DNA of 64,000 nucleotides from Rhodoferax lithotrophicus (GCF_019973615.1 NZ_AP024238.1:4051989-4115988), one strand, 5' to 3'. Counted from the first letter of the stretch, positions 51,669 to 60,971 are shown. The notes: generated by a model not told the origin, from the letters alone. Numbers and translations: made by a program.

Positions 51669-52865
51669 TCAGGGCTTGGACGCAGCAACCGCCGCCGCTG
51701 AAGCCGCAGATGCCGGTGCCTTGGGAATGCTCATGGCCCCGTCCTCAAAAGTGCCGTCATCCGCATCGCTGTGACAGGCCGTACAATTGTTTTTGCTTTT
51801 GACCAGTGGATTGGCCCAGTCAGAGGCGGCAATCTCACGGTGCTTGTTGACCCAGTAGGGGGTTTCGGTGATACGCAACGGCGTGCTGTCTTTGGGCACC
51901 GATTGGTCAATCTTGAAAGCGGCCTCCGTCAAGTGTTTGTCGCCCGCGTTGTCAACCAGGAATTTCAGGATCGCCTCGGTGGTGGCGGCATCAAAACCCA
52001 GGTCTGAGCCAAAGTGTTTGTCTTGCTCGGCCATCATTTTTTGCCATGAACGGGCGGGCAATAGGGCCGGATAAAACACCGCGTGGCAAGCACCACATTC
52101 GTCGCGCCACAGCTTGTTGTCAGCGAGCTGTTTGCCGACAAATTTCACATGAGGTTCTTCCCCCACCCCTTTTTCCAGCTTGACATGCCAGCCCTGACCA
52201 TCAACAGCCTTGTCAATCGCATAGTAGAACCACCAGCCGCCAAAAGACAGCATGGCCAACAGCATCAGCACCGCGACAAGTGGTCGAGCCGAGGCTTGTG
52301 GCGTGCTGGCATCGGCTTGTTTATAGCCAGTGACCATAGAGCGGGCCAAATTTTCCTTGTGCTGCACACTTTCAACCACCACCCCCGTGATGTGCCCTGC
52401 CACCACCAGCAACATGGCCATGGCACCGAGTTCATGCAGTTTTTTGAGGAGCTGGATCTGGGCAAAGCTCAGCCAACCGGCGGCCAGGCCTTGCTGCTCG
52501 TCACCACCCAGCGTGATGACACCGCTGACACCGACCAGCACCGCCATCAGCAGCAAAATATAAATGGCCATGCTGCCGGTGGGGTTGTGGCCCACATGAC
52601 GTTTGGCGTGGCCGCTGGCCACTTGCTTGAGGTAATCAATGGCTTCTTTCGGGCCAAACCAGAAGCTGGCAAAGCGCGAAAAATGCGAGCCCACAAAACC
52701 CCACAACACCCGAAACCCCACCAGCCCGAGCATCAGATACCCTACAAACACGTGGATGGCACGCCACTGATCACCTTCGCTGGTGAGCCAGGCAATAGCA
52801 AAGCTGCTGGCCAGCGTCCAGTGGAACAGTCGGGTGGGCAAATCCCAGATCAGGGTGCGTTGCAT
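51669..52865 (-). CDS. b561-type cytochrome fused to a diheme cytochrome c domain
   Basis: A 398-residue fusion. Residues 1 to about 185 are a four-helix cytochrome b561-like membrane domain with histidine ligands in TRLFHWTLASSFAIAW, WRAIHVFVGYLMLGLVG and AMLLVVAGHITGVVVE. After another membrane helix (LVAVLMLLAMLSFGGWWFYYAI), the periplasmic part has two CxxCH heme sites, DECGACHAVF and NNCTACHSDAD, with the same layout as the separate diheme proteins in the next two loci. It should pass electrons from quinol to periplasmic cytochromes. The ATG at 52865 is preferred to a GTG two codons upstream. An Ala/Ser-rich tail is present. Confidence 0.85.
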   Translation of the reverse strand: MQRTLIWDLPTRLFHWTLASSFAIAWLTSEGDQWRAIHVFVGYLMLGLVGFRVLWGFVGSHFSRFASFWFGPKEAIDYLKQVASGHAKRHVGHNPTGSMAIYILLLMAVLVGVSGVITLGGDEQQGLAAGWLSFAQIQLLKKLHELGAMAMLLVVAGHITGVVVESVQHKENLARSMVTGYKQADASTPQASARPLVAVLMLLAMLSFGGWWFYYAIDKAVDGQGWHVKLEKGVGEEPHVKFVGKQLADNKLWRDECGACHAVFYPALLPARSWQKMMAEQDKHFGSDLGFDAATTEAILKFLVDNAGDKHLTEAAFKIDQSVPKDSTPLRITETPYWVNKHREIAASDWANPLVKSKNNCTACHSDADDGTFEDGAMSIPKAPASAASAAAVAASKP

Positions 52866-52927
52866 GGGCACGGGCTTTCAGAATGAGGTTTCAGGGGCAG
52901 CCAGGTCAGCCGAGCTGACCCGTTGGC

Positions 52928-53410
52928 TTACTTGGGGATACGGATGTTGTGCTCGTTGAAATCACCCTTGTCTGCAGCACTGTGACAGGCCATGCAGTTG
53001 GAGGGGCTTTTGACGGATTCGCGCTTCCACACCGCCGGGTTGATTTCACCGCTCAAATGCTTGGATTTGAACCATTGGCCCTCGGTGATACGCAGGGGCG
53101 CGGTGTTGGCGGTCCAGCGGTTGGAGCCATGTTTCACCATGTAATTGGTGATCTCGGCGGTATCGGCATCGGAAAGTGAGGCATCCGTACCGAAGTGCTT
53201 GTCCAGACCGGACATCACCTTCTTCCACGAGGCGGCGGGCAGCAGACCAGGCGGGAAAGCCATGTGGCAGCCTGAGCATTCGGTTTGCATCTTGGCATTG
53301 ATTTCAGCCGGCATCACCGGGCGGCCACGGTCTTCGCCGTTGTATTTGGCCTGCGCGCCAACCGAGGTGGCTACCAACATGGCCAACAGCAGAGGTTTCA
53401 GCAATTTCAT
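52928..53410 (-). CDS. Diheme cytochrome c (DHC-like)
   Basis: A 160-residue periplasmic protein with a signal peptide (MKLLKPLLLAMLVATSVGAQA), two heme sites (ECSGCHMAF and NCMACHSAADKGDFNEHNIRIPK) and the DHC-type segment LPAASWKKVMSGLDKHFGTDASLSDADTAEI. In Rhodobacter a diheme cytochrome (DHC) reduces the sphaeroides heme protein SHP, whose gene is adjacent here. AAGGAG lies before the ATG. It is the second of three copies of this fold in the cluster. Confidence 0.9.
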   Translation of the reverse strand: MKLLKPLLLAMLVATSVGAQAKYNGEDRGRPVMPAEINAKMQTECSGCHMAFPPGLLPAASWKKVMSGLDKHFGTDASLSDADTAEITNYMVKHGSNRWTANTAPLRITEGQWFKSKHLSGEINPAVWKRESVKSPSNCMACHSAADKGDFNEHNIRIPK

Positions 53411-53419
53411 GGGGGCTCC

Positions 53420-53809
53420 TTATTTGACCGACAACACGTAAGTCATGAAGTCACCCTTTTCCTGTGTCGTGCATGCACGGCCCAGGGCATCATTGCAATT
53501 ACGCTTGAACCATTTTTCAACCTGGGCGAGATCGGTGAAACGTTTGGGGTTCACACTGGGGGCCATGGGGTCAATCGCCTTGTTGGTTTTGGCATGTTTG
53601 CCCACGTTCTTGGGCGAATCGGTGTGGCAAGACGCACAGGCCAACTGGTTCGGGCCTACCGTCTTGTAGAGTTTTTCACCCGCTGCGGCGCTGAACGTGC
53701 CCTTGGTTTCGGCCTTGTAGCCGTCCAGAATCGGGTTGGCGGCAGCGGCCAGCGGTAATGCGAGAGCCAGGCAAGCCAGCAGGTGCGAGGGTTTGATGGT
53801 GATGGACAT
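53420..53809 (-). CDS. SHP-like monoheme cytochrome c (DUF1924)
   Basis: A 129-residue exported protein (signal LLACLALALPLAAAANP) with one CxxCH site (ACASCHTDSPKNVG) and the family end FTDLAQVEKWFKRNCNDALGRACTTQEKGDFMTYVLS. DUF1924 proteins are the sphaeroides heme protein type, which binds oxygen or NO at an unusual heme. An extra cysteine pair (NCND, RACT) is seen near the end, likely a disulfide. Good ribosome site (AAGGA). It lies 9 bp from the diheme gene. Confidence 0.9.
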   Translation of the reverse strand: MSITIKPSHLLACLALALPLAAAANPILDGYKAETKGTFSAAAGEKLYKTVGPNQLACASCHTDSPKNVGKHAKTNKAIDPMAPSVNPKRFTDLAQVEKWFKRNCNDALGRACTTQEKGDFMTYVLSVK

Positions 53810-53856
53810 GATGTTTCCTTAGAGTTAAGAAGAGAGAGAAAATTGCCAATAGGGAA

Positions 53857-54315
53857 TCAGCGGGGAATTCTGACCTTGTGTTCGTTGAAATCACCCTCGG
53901 CAGCGTTCACATGACAGGCCTGGCAATTGGACGGGCTCTTGACCGATTGACGGCTCCAGACATCGGCGCTGATGTGCCGAGTGCCATGTTGACGGGTAAA
54001 CCAGAAGGCTTTGGTGATGCGGTTACCGGGAGGCACCTCGCCAAATTCTTGCGAGTTGGCCACGATCCAATCGGTGATTTCTTTTTGATCAGCCGCAGAC
54101 AGGCTGGCATCTGCACCATAGTGCCTGTCCAGCGAGTCCATCACCTGTTTCCAGGCTGAGGTAGGCAGGAAATTGGGCCAATAAGCGATGTGACAAGCGG
54201 TGCATTCTTGCTCCATTTTGGCGTTCAATACGATGCGCTGCACGCCCTCAGCCATTACCCCGGTACTGATACCCCATAAAGCCAACCCAAGCGCCAGAGA
54301 TGCGAATCGTGACAT
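53857..54315 (-). CDS. Second diheme cytochrome c (DHC-like)
   Basis: A 152-residue exported protein starting MSRFASLALGLALWGISTGVMAEG, with heme sites ECTACHIAYW and NCQACHVNAAEGDFNEHKVRIPR. It parallels the protein at 52928-53410 closely (both contain GDFNEH and RIP at the end), so the two probably arose by duplication. It is the first gene of the cytochrome block and would feed the SHP-like protein or the membrane b-type fusion. The ATG at 54315 is chosen by the signal peptide over an upstream in-frame start at 54336. Confidence 0.9.
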   Translation of the reverse strand: MSRFASLALGLALWGISTGVMAEGVQRIVLNAKMEQECTACHIAYWPNFLPTSAWKQVMDSLDRHYGADASLSAADQKEITDWIVANSQEFGEVPPGNRITKAFWFTRQHGTRHISADVWSRQSVKSPSNCQACHVNAAEGDFNEHKVRIPR

Positions 54316-54387
54316 GCTCAAAATCCTATAAATCATAGGGTTAAGCCTAACAGTCGAGTCTTAAGGCTTCCTTAGATTTTGATTTTT

Positions 54388-56541
54388 TTATCGGGTTAAC
54401 CCTGCCAAAGCCTGATGCACCTCCGCGGTGGACAAAATTTCTGACAACACCACCGGTGTCCGGCCAGACTGGTACAACACATACACCGGCACACCATTGC
54501 GCCCAAGCTGGGCCAAAGCGGCGGTGATGGCAGGGTCTCGCCGGGTCCAGTCAGCCCGTAGCAAAGTGACTTTTCTGGCAGCAAAATCGGCCAGCACCTC
54601 GGCATTGGCCAGCGTGGTTTTCTTGTTGTACTGGCAGGTCACACACCAAGCTGCGGTGAAATCCACAAACACCGGTGAGCCTTCGGCCTGCAGTTGCTCC
54701 ACCTTGCCCGGTGCCCATGACTGCCACAATGCCGTGCTGGCAGAGCTGCCGCCTGGCTCTGCAGGTTTCATGACATTTTGGCCTATAGTGGCCGTCAATA
54801 AAGCGAGAGTAGCTATCGAAAAGGTAGTCAGAATCACCCGGCTTCGGCCTTTCAGACCCAACGCCCAGATCACCAGCGCCAGACCCAGCAGCAACGTCAG
54901 CAAGGCTGCTGCACCATCGATCCCGCTTTGCTGACCCAACACCCACACCAGCCAGATGACCGTGGCGAACATCGGGAACGCCATGATCTGGCGAAACGTG
55001 TTCATCCACGCGCCGGGTCGCGGCAGCCTGCGCGCCAGCGCTGGCGACCAGCTTGCGGCCAGATACGGCAGCGCCATGCCCACCCCAATGGCCGCAAAAA
55101 TCAACAAGGCTTGCGCAGCCGGCAAAGACAAGGCCAAGCCCAGTGAGGCCCCCATGAACGGTGCGGTACAGGGGGAGGCAATCACCACCGCCAGCATGCC
55201 CGACAAGAAGGCATCCACCGAAGGATTTCGGGCCTCCAGCGTCGCCAGACTGTTGGGCACCAGCTGCCCGAATTCAAACACCCCCGCCAGATTGAGACCA
55301 ATCACGGTGAACAAGGCCGCCAGCGCAGCCACCACCGCCGGTGTTTGCAACTGAAAACCCCAGCCAAGTTGCTCACCCGCACCGCGCAAGACCAACATCA
55401 AGGCCCCCAAGCCAACAAACGACAGCACCACCCCCGCGCTGTAGGCCAGGCCGCCCATACGCAGGCGCTGGTGATTCGCACCCTGCAGGGTAAAACCCAC
55501 CACCTTGATGGCCAGCACCGGGAACACACATGGCATCAGATTCAGAATCATGCCGCCCAACAGGGCCCCAAGCAAAGCCAGCCAGAAGGAAGCAGGCAGA
55601 TCGGCTGGCACAGGTGCCGCAGTGGGCACCGGCCGTGGAGTGGTGCTGACGGCACCCGGTGCTGTCAACGCCGGCCAGTGGCCACTGACCTTGGCGGTGG
55701 TAGCAAAGCCCAGACGCTCGGTGCCTGATGAGGTAGCCAGCACCAGGGGCATTTCTTCGGGGCTGCTGCCACGCTGGGGCGAGATGGGCACGTCAGCCGT
55801 CCACACTGCGCCTTGCCAGGCTTGCGTCCATTGCCCAGCGGTTTCAATCACTTCCGGGGTTTCCGGGAAAAAATCCAGCGTTTGGCCCTGCAATTTGGCG
55901 GGCAAACCAGCCACGGACACGTGCAAGCTGTGGCCCTGGATGGTGATGCTGCTGGTGTCGTGAAGTCGGCTGGGCTGGGCTTTGAAGGCCTTTTCAAACA
56001 GGCCACTGTGAACGGCTGTGGAGCCTTTGACGGGCAGTCGCAGCTCAAATTCCCCTTCTTGCGGCACACATTCCAGTTTGCACACCAACCAGCTAGCCTG
56101 CAGTTTGACAACAAGCTCCGGGTTCACGGGGCTGGGTTTGAAGTCCGGGGTGATGGTCAACGGCACCGGCAACAAGACGGTGCCTGCATAACCATAGTTG
56201 GCCAGATTGCCGATGGGAAGTTTTTCCGGCACCGGCCAGGCCACGTCACCAGCCAGCACGCCGGTGGGCAGCGTCCAGCTCAGCGTGGTGGGCTGGCCGG
56301 AATCCCCCGAGTTCTTCCAGTACGTGTGCCAACCCGGCTGGTGGCTGAGTTGCAACCCGACCCAGGCGGTTTTGCCAGGATCAACACCGTCGGGCGCATG
56401 GGCCATCAGTTCAGCCTGCACCTGTTCGGTGGTGACCTTATTTTTTAAGCTATTTTGGCTTATAGCGCTCGTAGATACTGCGCAAGAAGCTATCAAAAAC
56501 AGAGTATTCAGAAAAGAAATGAAGCGCTTGGAAAGTATCAT
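54388..56541 (-). CDS. dsbD: Thiol:disulfide interchange protein DsbD
   Basis: A 717-residue protein that carries electrons from cytoplasmic thioredoxin to periplasmic partners, including cytochrome c maturation. N-terminal signal, then the periplasmic alpha domain with a cysteine pair (WLVCKLECVPQEG), an eight-helix membrane domain with cysteines in MPCVFPVLAIK and SPCTAPFMGASLG, and a C-terminal thioredoxin-like domain with the CxxC motif in DFTAAWCVTCQYNKKTTL. All cysteine pairs are present. Its position beside the cytochrome c genes suits that role. Confidence 0.95.
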   Translation of the reverse strand: MILSKRFISFLNTLFLIASCAVSTSAISQNSLKNKVTTEQVQAELMAHAPDGVDPGKTAWVGLQLSHQPGWHTYWKNSGDSGQPTTLSWTLPTGVLAGDVAWPVPEKLPIGNLANYGYAGTVLLPVPLTITPDFKPSPVNPELVVKLQASWLVCKLECVPQEGEFELRLPVKGSTAVHSGLFEKAFKAQPSRLHDTSSITIQGHSLHVSVAGLPAKLQGQTLDFFPETPEVIETAGQWTQAWQGAVWTADVPISPQRGSSPEEMPLVLATSSGTERLGFATTAKVSGHWPALTAPGAVSTTPRPVPTAAPVPADLPASFWLALLGALLGGMILNLMPCVFPVLAIKVVGFTLQGANHQRLRMGGLAYSAGVVLSFVGLGALMLVLRGAGEQLGWGFQLQTPAVVAALAALFTVIGLNLAGVFEFGQLVPNSLATLEARNPSVDAFLSGMLAVVIASPCTAPFMGASLGLALSLPAAQALLIFAAIGVGMALPYLAASWSPALARRLPRPGAWMNTFRQIMAFPMFATVIWLVWVLGQQSGIDGAAALLTLLLGLALVIWALGLKGRSRVILTTFSIATLALLTATIGQNVMKPAEPGGSSASTALWQSWAPGKVEQLQAEGSPVFVDFTAAWCVTCQYNKKTTLANAEVLADFAARKVTLLRADWTRRDPAITAALAQLGRNGVPVYVLYQSGRTPVVLSEILSTAEVHQALAGLTR

Positions 56542-56597
56542 GACTGAGTTCGATGCGCGACTGGCTGCAAAGTTCCGCGGTGTGAAGAGGCCAGGCC

Positions 56598-56957
56598 TTA
56601 CGCGTCTGACTCGTCAGACGGGAAAAGCGAAGATTGTTCGGTCTGCTTGGTAAAAACCGCCGGCAGTTTGGTCGGCGCTTTGATACGCAGCTGTTTGTTG
56701 ACATTCATGCGGCCAAACACCACTTCAATGTCGGATGCGGTGACCCCAAAGTGCGGGGCCAGAAAGCGCAGCATATGGTCGGTGGCGCGCCCAGCCACGG
56801 GCGCAGCAGTGACACTCACCTTGAGCTGCTTGCCAAATGGCTTGCCAATGGCATCCTTGCTGGCACTGGGTTTGCCCAGGATGTTGACCACCAGCACGTC
56901 GCCATCCCAGCCAAAGAAGTCGCCATCCTTGATGAACTTGCCTTTGTCGCGGCTCAT
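56598..56957 (-). CDS. DUF167 family protein (YggU-like)
   Basis: A 119-residue protein. The family core is clear: WDGDVLVVNILGKPSASKDAI, QLKVSVTAAPVAGRATDHMLRFLAPHFGV and IEVVFGRMNVNKQLRI. The C-terminus has about 20 extra polar residues. DUF167 proteins are small and conserved, with no settled function. It overlaps the alanyl-tRNA editing gene by 4 nt (ATGA). Confidence 0.9.
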   Translation of the reverse strand: MSRDKGKFIKDGDFFGWDGDVLVVNILGKPSASKDAIGKPFGKQLKVSVTAAPVAGRATDHMLRFLAPHFGVTASDIEVVFGRMNVNKQLRIKAPTKLPAVFTKQTEQSSLFPSDESDA

Positions 56958-57721
56958 GGCGCAAACCCCAGCACCACACGGCGCGTCATGGCAGACTTTT
57001 TCTCGATTTTGGTGACGATGACCGGGCCAATTTCGGACGTATTGGCCACATGCGTGCCGCCGCAGGGTTGCAGGTCGATCAGGGTGTCGCTGCCGATCTG
57101 GATGGTACGAATCTGGCCGCTGCCGCGGGGCGGCTGCACCGACATGCTTTTCACCAGGGCTGGATTGGCATCCAATTCAGCATCGCTGATGGCGCCGACC
57201 GTGACCGGGTGGGCAGCGGCGACCAGCTGGGCGATGGCGGCGCTCAGGACTTCTTTGTCCAGCGGCTCGTCCATGTTGAAGTCAATCCGGGCGTAGTCCG
57301 GCGTGATCGAGCAGCCGTTGACCAGCTTGGGCACGATATGGCACAGCAGGTGACTGGCGGTGTGAAAACGCATCATGCGGTGCCGCCGCGCCCAGTCGAT
57401 ACGAGCGGTGACGGTGTCGCCCACCGCCAATTGGCGGGGTGATGATTGCTGCGGATTCAATAGCTGTTCAAGCTTTTCAGGCAAGGGCTGATGGCATATT
57501 TGACCTGTAAAACTGCCATCCTCGGCCTTGCCCTTGCGGGTATCGACGATGGCGATTTCAGTGCCGTCGGCCAGTGTCAAGGTGCCGCTGTCACCGGTCT
57601 GCCCTCCCCCTAGCGGGTAAAACACGGTGCGGTCCAGCACGATGCCTTGCGGCGTGATGGCGGTGACCGTGGCAGTGCATTCGGTTTGGTAAGCGTCGGA
57701 GCGAAAGAGGTCTTGTGTCAT
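56954..57721 (-). CDS. Alanyl-tRNA editing protein (AlaX type)
   Basis: A 255-residue free-standing editing domain that hydrolyses mischarged Ser-tRNA(Ala) or Gly-tRNA(Ala). Zinc ligands: HTASHLLCHIV (HxxxH) and LQPCGGTHVANTSEIG (CGGTH). The N-terminal strand set FYPLGGGQTGDSGTL is the AlaRS/AlaX second-domain signature. Length corresponds to AlaX-M/L class. It heads a two-gene unit with the DUF167 gene. Confidence 0.94.
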   Translation of the reverse strand: MTQDLFRSDAYQTECTATVTAITPQGIVLDRTVFYPLGGGQTGDSGTLTLADGTEIAIVDTRKGKAEDGSFTGQICHQPLPEKLEQLLNPQQSSPRQLAVGDTVTARIDWARRHRMMRFHTASHLLCHIVPKLVNGCSITPDYARIDFNMDEPLDKEVLSAAIAQLVAAAHPVTVGAISDAELDANPALVKSMSVQPPRGSGQIRTIQIGSDTLIDLQPCGGTHVANTSEIGPVIVTKIEKKSAMTRRVVLGFAP

Positions 57722-57851
57722 GGGTGCATTTTCGCCTGAGCGGGACAGAGGGTGTGCTTTTCCGCGCGGAGTCTGGCCTTCTGCCTGTGGCCAGGGTCAC
57801 ACTCGTACACTAGCCGCCTCAAAAAATTTTGATTCGCACTACTTTATCGCC

Positions 57852-58199
57852 ATGTCCAATCTACCCGCTTGCCCCCAATGCACCCTTGAAAACACCTACC
57901 CGGACGGTGACAACTATGTCTGCCCGGACTGTGGCTTTGAATGGCCCCAAACCGCCACCACAGAAGAGGGTGACGCAGCCAGTGGCCCGGTCAAGGATGC
58001 CAATGGCAATCCGCTGACCGATGGTGATACCGTGATTCTGATCAAGGACTTGAAGGTCAAAGGCTCGTCCATCGTGCTGAAAAAAGGCACCAAGATCAAA
58101 GGTATCCGCCTGCCCGAAGGTGCTGGCGACCACGAGGTGGACTGCAAGACCGATCAAGGTGCCTTCATGCTCAAGGCCGAGTTCATGAAAAAGGCGTGA
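57852..58199 (+). CDS. yjdM: Zinc-ribbon protein YjdM (PhnA domain)
   Basis: A 115-residue protein starting MSNLPACPQCTLENTYPDGDNYVCPDCGFEW, a zinc ribbon, followed by the PhnA domain VKDANGNPLTDGDTVILIKDLKVKGSSIVLKKGTKIKGIRL and ending MLKAEFMKKA. It corresponds to E. coli YjdM (once named PhnA); a phosphonoacetate hydrolase role is not supported for this form. An upstream in-frame extension to 57720 overlaps the divergent AlaX start and is rejected. Confidence 0.93.
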   Translation: MSNLPACPQCTLENTYPDGDNYVCPDCGFEWPQTATTEEGDAASGPVKDANGNPLTDGDTVILIKDLKVKGSSIVLKKGTKIKGIRLPEGAGDHEVDCKTDQGAFMLKAEFMKKA

Positions 58200-58221
58200 G
58201 TGGTCACCAGATCACTTTGTG

Positions 58222-59067
58222 ATGGGTACCTCTTCACGCTTTTGGGCTGACTGGACCACGGCCGACTTTGCACGGCTGCAAGCCCGTGGTGATGCCTGCC
58301 GCACCCTGGCTGTGCTGCCAGTCGCAGCCATTGAGCAACATGGCCCACATCTGCCATTGAGTGTGGATACCGTGTTGGCCAATGGCATCGTTACGGCAAC
58401 GCTGGCGCACTTGCCTGCCGATTTGAACGTGCTTTTTTTACCCACCCAATCCATCGGCCTGAGCCCGGAACACGCCCGCTTTCCCGGCACACTGACCCTG
58501 AAAAACGAGACGGTGATCCGGCTTTGGACAGACATTGCCGAAAGTGTGGCGGCTTGTGGCATCCAAAAACTGGTGCTATTTAATACGCACGGCGGCAATG
58601 TGAGTGTGATGGACTTGGTGGCGCGGGATCTGCGCGCCCGCCTGAACATGCTTGTTTACAGTGTCAGCTGGTTCAATTTGCCACTGACCAATACGCAAGG
58701 CGAGGATGTCAATACCCTGTTCAGCGCCCAGGAACACAGGTTCGGCATTCATGCAGGCGACATCGAAACTTCCATGATGCTGGCGCTGGAACCGGCCCAT
58801 GTGAACATGGGCCACGCGCAAGACTTTGCCTCTGCGGCGCAACTGCGCGCACCCCATTTCAACATCCTGGGCAATGGCAAAAGCGCCAAACTTGCCTGGC
58901 AAACCCAGGATTACAACCCTGCAGGTGCGGTAGGCAACGCAGCCAACGCCACGGCCGACAAGGGCCATGCCGTGGTGAACGCCGCAGCAGGGGCCCTGGC
59001 ACGTCTACTGACGGAAATTGACCGCTTGCCAGCGGACACTTTGCACATTCAATCAGGACCTTTGTGA
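58222..59067 (+). CDS. Creatininase-family amidohydrolase
   Basis: A 281-residue protein of the creatininase superfamily. Metal ligands are in LPVAAIEQHGPHLPLSVDTV (Glu, His, Asp), LFNTHGGNVSVMD (His) and HAGDIETSMML (Glu). The family includes creatininase, mycofactocin peptidase MftE and the FAPy deformylase; the substrate cannot be told here. ATG at 58222 follows a GTG codon; no strong Shine-Dalgarno. It lies 22 bp after yjdM and about 50 bp before the EamA transporter gene on the same strand. Confidence 0.88.
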   Translation: MGTSSRFWADWTTADFARLQARGDACRTLAVLPVAAIEQHGPHLPLSVDTVLANGIVTATLAHLPADLNVLFLPTQSIGLSPEHARFPGTLTLKNETVIRLWTDIAESVAACGIQKLVLFNTHGGNVSVMDLVARDLRARLNMLVYSVSWFNLPLTNTQGEDVNTLFSAQEHRFGIHAGDIETSMMLALEPAHVNMGHAQDFASAAQLRAPHFNILGNGKSAKLAWQTQDYNPAGAVGNAANATADKGHAVVNAAAGALARLLTEIDRLPADTLHIQSGPL

Positions 59068-59116
59068 AGTTTTTGAATTGGCCTGCGATTGAGTGGCGAC
59101 TTCAGGCAAGCGCTTC

Positions 59117-60013
59117 ATGATGGCTCCTTATGACCTGTTTGCCTTAGGGGCAGCTGCATGCTGGGCAATCGGCAGTGTGATCTCTGTCACACCATCACGT
59201 CACTTGGGAGCCTTTGCCTTTACCCGCTGGCGCATGTTGATGGTTGCGTGCATGCTTTGGGCCGTGGTGGCCGTGAGTGGAACTTGGCACAACTTTGACG
59301 CGCACGCCTGGGGCGTGATGGCCTTCAGCGGTCTGGTCGGTATTTTTATTGGGGACACGGCCCTGTTTTCAGCCATCAATCGACTTGGCCCGCGCCGTGC
59401 CGGGGTTCTGTTCGCCACCCACGCTGCCTTTAGCGCGGTTCTGGGCTTTGTCTGGCTGGGCGAGCGCATGAGTTTGCAAGCGTTTTTGGGTGCGGCACTG
59501 ACTTTGGGCGGTGTGATGATGGCCATTGTGCTGGGTCGCCATAAAGGCGAAACCCACGCATGGGAGGTGGATCGTGGCCACGTGGGTATCGGTGTGGCAC
59601 TCGCCCTGGTCGCCGCGTTGTGCCAGGCGGTGGGTTCTTTGATTGCCAAACCGGTGATGGCCACACAGGTCGACCCGATCATGGCCTCTGCAGTGCGGGT
59701 CACGGTGGCCAGCTGCGCACACTTTGTGCTGCTGGCCGCAGGCCTCAAGGCGGAGCGTGCACACACACGCCCCACGCTGAAAGTGTTGGCACAAACAGCC
59801 CTGAATGGCTTTATTGCCATGGGCATCGGCATGACACTGGTGTTGCTGGCGCTGGAAAAGGGCGATGTCGGCATGGTGGCGATCTTGTCATCCGTGTCCC
59901 CCATTCTGGTCTTGCCGTTGTTGTGGTTTCAGCTCCGACGGGCCCCCGCGCTGGGTGCCTGGATAGGTGCATCGTTAACCGTGGCGGGGACGGCGCTGAT
60001 TCTGTGGCGCTGA
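59117..60013 (+). CDS. EamA-family (DMT) transporter
   Basis: A 298-residue membrane protein with ten predicted helices made of two EamA repeats (LFALGAAACWAIGSVISVTPS and GIGVALALVAALCQAVGSLIAKPVM, each opening a five-helix unit). Members export amino acids or other small metabolites; the substrate here is unknown. Two adjacent ATG codons (59117 and 59120) can start it. An extension to 59093 has no ribosome site. Confidence 0.9.
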   Translation: MMAPYDLFALGAAACWAIGSVISVTPSRHLGAFAFTRWRMLMVACMLWAVVAVSGTWHNFDAHAWGVMAFSGLVGIFIGDTALFSAINRLGPRRAGVLFATHAAFSAVLGFVWLGERMSLQAFLGAALTLGGVMMAIVLGRHKGETHAWEVDRGHVGIGVALALVAALCQAVGSLIAKPVMATQVDPIMASAVRVTVASCAHFVLLAAGLKAERAHTRPTLKVLAQTALNGFIAMGIGMTLVLLALEKGDVGMVAILSSVSPILVLPLLWFQLRRAPALGAWIGASLTVAGTALILWR

Positions 60014-60069
60014 TGTGTGATGTGTGGTGGGCTTGCCGCAAATTAGACTGCGCAGCTTAAATAATTTTG

Positions 60070-60141
60070 CTGCAATGCAACAAAACAGCTTGTGCTGTCA
60101 CGGGTTATCCCTATAATTCAAACCATGCTGCAGTGCAACAT
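60070..60141. promoter_or_regulatory. Direct repeat upstream of phaP, candidate PhaR site
   Basis: CTGCAATGCAACA near 60070-60082 and CTGCAGTGCAACA near 60128-60140, about 58 bp apart, upstream of the phasin gene. PhaR of related bacteria binds TGC-rich repeats in phasin promoters, so autoregulated granule control is plausible. CTATAAT at 60111-60117 is a near-perfect -10 between them. Confidence 0.5.
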
Positions 60142-60194
60142 AATTGTTTGAGGCAGCTGCCATGTCCCTCCACCCACCCTTCAAGGAACTCATC

Positions 60195-60740
60195 ATGTTT
60201 ATTACTGCCGACCAAATCTCTGCCGCCAACAAAACCAACCTCGACGCAGTTCAAAACCTCGCTACCAAATCATTTGCTGGTGTAGAAAAACTGGTTGAAT
60301 TGAACATGGCTGCCGCCAAAGCCGTGATCACTGAATCTTTCAGCCACGTTCAAAGCCTGCTGGCAGCCAAGGATGCACAAGCTTTCTTTGCCCTGCAAAC
60401 CAGCTTGGTTGCTCCTTTGGCTGAAAAAGCAGTGTCTTATAGCCGCCACGTGTATGGCATCGCGGTGGAAACCGGTGCTGAATTCACAAAAGCTGCTGAA
60501 GGCAAGGCGGCTGAAGCACAAAAATCTTTCAATCAAGTGGTTGAAAACGTGGCCAAGAACGCACCCGTGGGTACGGAGTCTGCTGTCACCGTGCTCAAGA
60601 GCGCCTTGGCTTCCAGCCAAAGCGCCATCGAATCTGCTCAAAGCGCAGCCAAACAAGCTTTGGCCATGGCTGAAAGCAACATCTCTGCTGTGACAGAACA
60701 AGCCCTGAACGCTGCGGCTTCCGTTGGCAAAAAGGCTTAA
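60195..60740 (+). CDS. phaP: Phasin (polyhydroxyalkanoate granule protein)
   Basis: A 181-residue phasin_2 protein. It starts MFITADQISAANKTNLDAVQNLATKSFAGVEKLVELNMAAAK, the standard Burkholderiales PhaP N-terminus, and continues with alanine-rich amphipathic helices. AAGGA precedes the ATG at 60195. It coats storage granules and supports PHA accumulation. Just upstream, CTGCAATGCAACA and CTGCAGTGCAACA occur at 60070 and 60128, a direct repeat resembling TGC-rich PhaR-type operator sequences. A strong terminator follows. Confidence 0.93.
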   Translation: MFITADQISAANKTNLDAVQNLATKSFAGVEKLVELNMAAAKAVITESFSHVQSLLAAKDAQAFFALQTSLVAPLAEKAVSYSRHVYGIAVETGAEFTKAAEGKAAEAQKSFNQVVENVAKNAPVGTESAVTVLKSALASSQSAIESAQSAAKQALAMAESNISAVTEQALNAAASVGKKA

Positions 60741-60779
60741 ACCACTTGCCAACGAATGGATTGCTTTACGGCAGTCCCT

Positions 60780-60808
60780 AAAGACACCTTCGGGTGTCTT
60801 TTTTTTTG
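60780..60808 (+). terminator. Terminator of phaP with TTCG loop
   Basis: AAAGACACC, TTCG, GGTGTCTTT followed by a run of T. A strong rho-independent terminator 40 nt after the phasin stop. Confidence 0.92.
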
Positions 60809-60971
60809 CCACGTTCAAAGGAGTCCATTTCCGAATCATTTGTGTTTAGGTACGAAGCCGCAGGCAATGTGCGAGCACAACAGGGCCAGGCCACAAAGCA
60901 GCGGAACCCACAGTCAGGAACCGGCGAGGACTGGATTCCCGAATAACTTGCAAGTTCTACACATCTTCTTT

